From positions 24,348,630 through 24,412,629 of the forward strand of contig NC_063451.1 of assembly GCF_020379485.1 (NCBI RefSeq): a DNA stretch of 64,000 bases, given 5' to 3'. Position numbers and translations under genes: made by a program. The notes under the pieces are model-generated. The model had not been told where the DNA came from and searched no databases. It saw nothing but the letters and a program-made list of their open reading frames with translations. Shown here one piece after another: positions 58,858-64,000 of this stretch; positions within the stretch are counted from its first letter, which is position 1, and each line of letters begins with the position of its first letter. This DNA comes from Brassica napus. Its lineage: Eukaryota > Streptophyta > Magnoliopsida > Brassicales > Brassicaceae.

Positions 58858-59232
58858 GTGATCTCTCCTCCTCGTCTCTCCTTCAAGATTATCTCTCGTC
58901 GACCGAATAAGTCGAAGATGAGGCCTCCTCGTGTCGCTCGCTCTCCTAGCAATCTCTCGGCGACTCTCTGTGTCGATCTGCTCGACGCCTCCGTGATCTC
59001 TCCTCCTCATCCCTCCTCGAAGATTATATCTCCTCTACCGAATCAGTCGAAGATGAGGCCTCCTCGTGTCTCTCGCTCTCCTAGCAATCTCTCGGCGACT
59101 CTCTGGGTCGATCTCCTCGACACCTCCGTGATCTCTTCTCCTAATCTCTTGTTGAAGATAATCTCTCCTCGATGGCTCACCTCGATGAAGAAAGACTTCG
59201 CCTCTGTCTCCAAAATTCAAAAGGAAATGTAA
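58858..59232 (+). repeat. 135-bp tandem repeat with open frame
   Basis: GTGATCTCT recurs at 58858, 58993 and 59128, exactly 135 bp (45 codons) apart, with two full copies and a partial third. One frame stays open through all (124 codons) with a repeated MRPPRV(A/S)RSPSNLSATL block. The opposite strand is also open over much of it. It may be only a repetitive leader of the Harbinger element, and no protein family is recognised. Confidence 0.75.
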
Positions 59233-60055
59233 AGCTAAGAATTTTTCTTTGCATGTATGAATCCTTCTCTGTTATTTTGATTAGTTGTGTTTGTTTCTGC
59301 ATCATGATTTGTCTCTGTCTTTGTTGCTTCAGATGGAGTGATGAAGAGACGAACGTTCGTTAAACAAGAGGAGTACAATGTATTGATTATGAATCTAGTC
59401 CGCAATACAGGTAAAATTGCAAGACAATGTGATCTGTTACTTAGGTTCAGATAGTATAATTTAGCTTGAATTGATATGTTGTGGATTCAGGTAGAATGAA
59501 ATGAACTCTGATCTTAAATGATATAATTTAGCTTCTGCTCTGAATCGAGTGTCATGAATGGTTCTGGCCTGAATTGTTTAAGAGTTCAATTATATGATTT
59601 AGCTTCTTGTCTGAATTGAATCGTGTGTCATGTATTTGATTCCTTGCTCTGTTACTCATTTTTGTTTTGCTTCTGTGTGTTTGTATGTTGAGCTGCACGG
59701 ATCAAGGTAGATGAGGAGGGATCGCCAAAGCAGAGGAGTGCATTTCCTTCAAAAATACAAGTAAATGTCTTCATCCTTTAGGTTTGTCTTCATTGAAAGC
59801 TTTATGGTTGAGAACAATAGTTAATGTTTAGGTCTGTTGGCATAAATGTTGGTAATAAATAGAAGTGATGGTCTCTTTGATCTTTTGAAATGAAAAAAGG
59901 ATATTGTGTGGTTGAGTTAGGTACTGAAATGAATTGCTTTGCATGTGAAAAAGAATTGAATTGTTGTTAATAAATTACTTGCTTTGTAATTGATTATGGT
60001 TGTGAAAGGGTAATTAATAGAAGTTAGATATGTGTCAACTCTGAATTTGTTTTGA

Positions 60056-60370
60056 GTGTTCAATGCGAGTCTGTTGTTTCTCTCTTCCCTCTTAAAACAC
60101 TTTTTTCCTCTTCCAACTTCAACAGATTCCTATCTGTTGTTTCTCTCTTCCATCTTTGAAACGCTTACCTTCTCTTCCAACTCCTCTTTGACTTATGCAA
60201 TAGATTTTAATCCATTTAGCGAGTCTGCAAACTTTGTTGATTTACTTAACAGTCAACAAAGTGTTTCACTTTCTTCATCGCAAGTCCTCTTCTTAGGCAG
60301 TCAAGGCAACGAAGATTTTAACTTTGCTGAAGACACTGGAGCCTTAATATCGATGCTTCTTTCTATATAA
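60056..60370 (+). pseudogene. Harbinger ORF1 (Myb-like accessory) N-terminal relic
   Basis: The FNPFSESANFVDLLNSQQ..SSSQVLFLGSQ pattern is common at the start of the Myb/SANT-like proteins carried by Brassicaceae PIF/Harbinger elements. The DNA-binding part is missing, as the frame stops after 104 codons. Confidence 0.55.
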
Positions 60371-60643
60371 ACTTCTCCCTCGACTTGTATGCAAAAACAA
60401 CACCAAGACTCATCTTCTCTCTCGCTTTCTAACACCACCAAACTGTAAAAACAACACCAAGACTCTCATCTTCTCTCTCGCTTTCTAACACCACCAATCT
60501 TTTGTCAAACTCATCTTCCTCTCTTTAATCATATCAACAACCACGGACATTTTAATTTCACCATTTTAAACTCATCTTCGCAAGTGCGTTTTCTCTCCAT
60601 CTCACCATTTTAATCTCTTGTTCTATCCTTCTCACAATTTCTA

Positions 60644-61680
60644 TATGGCTTCTTCTTCTCAAGACCTTTTAGATGAATCATTTGATAATGCATTTGATGA
60701 AGGCTTGGTCTCTCAGCACTCCAAAAGTGTACAGTAGCTATCCGTGTTTTGGTATATGGTACTGCGGCTGATACAGTCGACGAATACCTCCGTCTCGGTG
60801 AAACAACAACTCGGTCATGTGTTGAGAATTTTGTGGAGGGAATAATTTATTTGTTCGGCGATGAGTGCCTACGTAGACCAACACCAGCTGATCTTCAACG
60901 TCTACTTGATGTTGGAGAGTATGGATACTCCCGGGATGATAGGAAGCATCGATTGTATGCATTGGGAGTGAAATAATTGTTCCCACCGCTTGGAAAGGGC
61001 AATATTCTCGTGGTTCGGGCAAACCAACAATCGTTTTAGAGGCGGTTGTTTCATATGATCTCTGGATATGACATGTGTTTTTCGGACTTCCAGGTACCTT
61101 AAATGATATCAATGTTCTTGATCGCTCACCTGTTTTTGACGACATAATAAATGGTCAAACTCCGCAAGTGACTTACTCTGTCAATGAAAGAGAGTATCAC
61201 TTGGCTTACTATCTCACCGATGGTATTTATCCGAAATGGGCAACTTTTATCCAATCTATTTCACTACTACAAGGGCCGAAAGCAGTGTTATTTGCTCAAC
61301 GCCAAGAAGCTATCCGAAAAGATGTCGAGCTTGCTTTTGGAGTCTTGCAAGCTCGCTTTGCCATCGTTAAAAATCCAGTACTTTTTTGGGATAAAGTCAA
61401 AATTGGTAAGATTATGAGAGCATGTATCATACTCCATAATATGATAGTAGAAGACGAACGAGATTGATACACTCAATTTGATGTTTCTGAATTCCAACAA
61501 GGAGAGGACAACGGAAGTTCACATGTCGATCTCACGTATTCTACAGATATCCCTACAAATATCGCCAATATGATGAGTGTTCGAACTAGAATTCGTGATC
61601 GACAAATGCATGAACAACTGAAAGGTGATTTGGTTGAACATGTATGGTGTAAATTTGGACGTGATGAAGACAACCAATGA
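60644..61680 (+). pseudogene. PIF/Harbinger DDE transposase relic
   Basis: An N-terminal piece starts at ATG 60,644 (MASSSQDLLDESF). It is followed after a deletion by a TADTVDEYLRLGETTTRSCV segment to 60,976. The DDE part then runs to 61,467 (FFGLPGTLNDINVLDRSP...AFGVLQARFAIVKNP...ACIILHNMIVEDER). It is of the plant transposon protein type (PF04827/DDE_Tnp_4). The segments lie in different frames with stops at 60,976 and 61,467. The catalytic region before FFGLPG is mostly lost, so it is inactive. Confidence 0.85.
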
Positions 61681-62208
61681 GCTCGCATGTTTTTTTCAAA
61701 TTAGTCTCGTTTATTGTACTAATCTTTATTTTTATGTTTTTTTTTTAAATCTATGTTTAAAATGTTATCTTTTAATATGTTTTATTTAATAAAATTTTTT
61801 TATCTAAAATAAAACAATGTTTAATATTTTATTTTTTAAGCACCCCAAAATAAGCATCTTGCATTGGAGGATCAAAATTTATAAGTTTCTTAATAAAATG
61901 CTTAACAGATATTTAATACTAAAAAATGATTAAGCACCCCTAATGGAGTGCTAGGGATAATGGTACTCTTACTGATATAAGTTTTTCATTTTTTTGCATA
62001 TCAATGACAGTGGTCATATGTATATTGAACATGTGATTTAATTTTTAGCAAAATTTCCTTTTTCATTTAAGTAATTTTGGAATAAATTGTTTTTCCGAAA
62101 CATAAAATCTGAAAATTTCTGATGTAATCAATCAAATCACTGGAATAAAAAAGAACTTCGAATCTACGGTACTAAACACGCTATGACCAGGATTATCGCT
62201 AGAGATGT

Positions 62209-62400
62209 TAAGATGGTAAAACCCAACCCATTTAAACTCACCCCATTTAAGACCCACTCCAATTAGAACCCATATCCATTTAGATCCATTTAAAAATAAA
62301 TTTATTAGGGGTACCCATTTAGAACCCGCGAAATTTACATGTACCCATTTAAATTCATTTAGACTCATTTAAACTATTGTTGATTTAATTAGAATTTTTC
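62209..62400. repeat. CCCATTTA-rich repeat, possible hAT subterminal region
   Basis: CCCATTTAAA/CCATTTAGA units recur, starting close to TAGAGATGTTAAGATGG (62,201), which resembles a hAT terminus. No right-hand terminus was recognised. Confidence 0.45.
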
Positions 62401-62489
62401 TAACTTTATGCTCTCTTAGCAGAAATTATATGAAACAAATGAAAAAATTAACTAATTTTTATTATATAAACGTAAATCAAATTATCCTA

Positions 62490-63290
62490 GTAAAATCAAC
62501 TTTTCCCGCCAATCGTAAAACCGAGTTTCCTCCAAAACTGTAAAATCAAAATTTTCCGCAAAACCGAAAATCAAGTTTTTCGCCAAAAATGCAAAACCGA
62601 GTTTTTCCGCCAAAAACGCAAAATCGAGTTTTCCCGCAAAAATCAAAAATCAGTTTTTTCCGCCAAAACCGTAAAATCGAGTTTTCTCGCCAAAATCACA
62701 AAATCGAGTTTTCCCGTCAAAACTGAAAATCAAGTTTTCCCGCCAAAATCGTAAAACCGAGTCTTCCCGCCAAAATCACAAAATCGAGTTTCTCCGCCAA
62801 AATCGAAAATAGAGTTTTTCCGCCAAAACCGTAAAATCGAGTTTCCCGCCAAAACCGAAAACCGAAAACCGAAAACCGAATTTTTCCGCCAAAACCGTAA
62901 AATCGAGTCTTCCCGCCAAAATCCCAAAATCGAGTTTTCCCGCCAAAACTGTAAAATCGAGTTTTCCCGCCAAACCGAAAATCGAGTTTTCCCGCCAAAA
63001 CCGTAAAACCGAGTCTTTCTGCCAAACTCACAAAATCGAGTTTTCCCGCCAAAACCGTAAAATCGTGTTTTCCAGCCAAAACCGTAAAATCGTGTTTTCC
63101 AGCCAAAACCGTAAAACCAAATTTTCCCGCCAAAAACGTGAAAACGATTTTTACCGCCAAAACCATAAAATGATTTTTTCCGCCAAAACCAAAAATCGAG
63201 TTTTCCCGCCAAAACCGTAAAATGTGTGTTTCCGTATAAACTGTAAAATCGAGTTTTTCGTCAAAAACACACAATCACATTTTTTCACAA
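62490..63290. repeat. minisatellite of about 27-bp units
   Basis: About 28 imperfect copies of a unit like TTTTCCCGCCAAAACCGTAAAATCGAG run head to tail. Unit length varies slightly, with a local triple of CGAAAAC near 62,855-62,880. The long minus-strand frames here read as LAGKLDF/FGGKTRF repeats and are a by-product. Confidence 0.92.
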
Positions 63291-63316
63291 AAAAAATAAT
63301 TAATTAACTATCCCCC

Positions 63317-64000
63317 TCTATATTAAAAGAGAAGTCACTTTAGTGATTTCTGCTGACATGGCATTAATATAGAGCTTCTCAGGAAAATTGTTATAATTCT
63401 ATTGGTCGATTTTTTTGAATTTTATTTTTCATTTATTTTAATCAATCGCTTATATAGACAAGCCCAAAACTATTGTCGATTTCGTTAAGCCCATATATAG
63501 CTAGGGGGATAATAATTATCGATTTAATTTAGCCTTGGGCAAGATTTAGAACTAAGACAAATGTTAAAAACTTTCCTTATTATTCAAACAGTAAACTTGC
63601 GCATGTTGATATCATATTAATTACATTTGCTTAGAAAATATTTTAATGTTTCTAATTAGGTTGTTTGTTTTTAATAACTCACCTTTCTAATATTGATTAC
63701 TTGCGCAAGTTGAAATCATTAAATATGCAAATAACTTATTGACAAAATTTGTTTTTAATAACTTACCTTTCTAATATGGATTACTTGCGCAAGTTGAAAT
63801 CATTAAATATGCAAATCACTTATTCACAATACACATTTAATATCTTTCTTTAAGCGTTTGATTTATTTATTATGCAAATTATTGTGCATCGTTAATATGA
63901 AAAATAAATCGACTGTATATATATTGAAAATAACCCAAATTCTTGAATGGCTCTACCGATCATGCGTCTCTCTTCTCCCAACAGGGCAAGAAAGGTCCTA
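63317..64000 (+). mobile_element. Helitron 5' end, continues past window
   Basis: TCTATATTAAAAGAGAAGTC resembles a Brassicaceae Helitron 5' terminus. The preceding base is C rather than A, so the call is tentative. No 3' end is seen before 64,000. Confidence 0.45.
63664..63831. repeat. 84-bp tandem duplication
   Basis: Two nearly identical 84-bp units hold TTTTTAATAACT...CTTGCGCAAGTTGAAATC. A diverged relative of the ACTTGCGCA part lies near 63,595. Confidence 0.8.

Larger units (their letters stand above)
58607..61968 (+). mobile_element. PIF/Harbinger transposon, 3.4 kb, decayed
   Basis: The left end is GAGCATCATTAACC. The reverse complement of the right end is GAGTACCATTATCC (10 of 14 bases). 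The TTA target duplication is at 58604-58606 and 61969-61971. Inside are a 135-bp repeat, an ORF1 (Myb-like partner) relic and a DDE transposase relic in the same orientation. Confidence 0.85.

Noticed and set aside
58698..59220. Minus-strand Arg-rich frames
   Set aside because: They are the antisense of the 135-bp repeat, are open only because of its composition, and match no family.
62717..63274. Long minus-strand open frames with repeated LAGKLDF/FGGKTRF residues
   Set aside because: They lie wholly in a 27-bp minisatellite; all three frames are open because the unit lacks stops, and no family resembles them.

Overview
The window is nuclear DNA of a Brassicaceae plant, most likely a Brassica or close relative. 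It is AT-rich with intron-split genes and many nested transposons. The gene order matches a short piece of Arabidopsis thaliana chromosome 1, as recalled: ALMT1 - ALMT2 - CRT3 (At1g08430-At1g08450), YAB2 (At1g08465), SDH6 (At1g08480), NFS2 (At1g08490). HDA8 (At1g08460) and SSL3 (At1g08470), which I recall lying between them, are not seen. This fits gene loss after the Brassica genome triplication.

Bases 1-25,500 hold a tandemly duplicated malate-transporter/calreticulin block. From the left: the 3' part of a Ty1/copia retrotransposon inserted in an ALMT2-like gene; the downstream exons of that gene, broken by a 4-nt insertion and a hAT MITE; a hAT element; a 5'-truncated CRT3 copy (last six exons, - strand); a three-LTR TRIM array just upstream of the TATA box of an ALMT1-like pseudogene; a complete ALMT2-like gene; and a complete CRT3 gene (- strand, 14 exons, ending HDEL). 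Only the last two look functional. ALMT would release malate at the plasma membrane. CRT3 is an ER lectin chaperone.

Bases 26,911-37,456 are a complete CACTA (En/Spm) transposon with matching termini and a 3-bp target duplication. It carries an open TnpA-like gene (its ATG split by an intron), an open four-exon TnpD/TNP2 gene, and an open ATHILA-ORF1-like gene on the opposite strand. It also has a four-copy 163-bp array and palindromic CCTCGG-rich repeats. It may be autonomous.

Bases 38,882-49,746 hold YAB2 (six exons) and SDH6 (three exons), both intact. MITEs, a LINE tail and Helitron ends lie around them.

From about 50,031 to the end the sequence is mostly transposon: a minus-strand Helitron hosting a decayed copia element, one orphan last exon of NFS2, a second Helitron with a Stowaway inside, a decayed PIF/Harbinger element, a GC-richer minisatellite, and the 5' end of another Helitron. 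No tRNA, rRNA or CRISPR array was seen. Exon borders are set by conserved protein sequence and splice consensus, not by transcript data.
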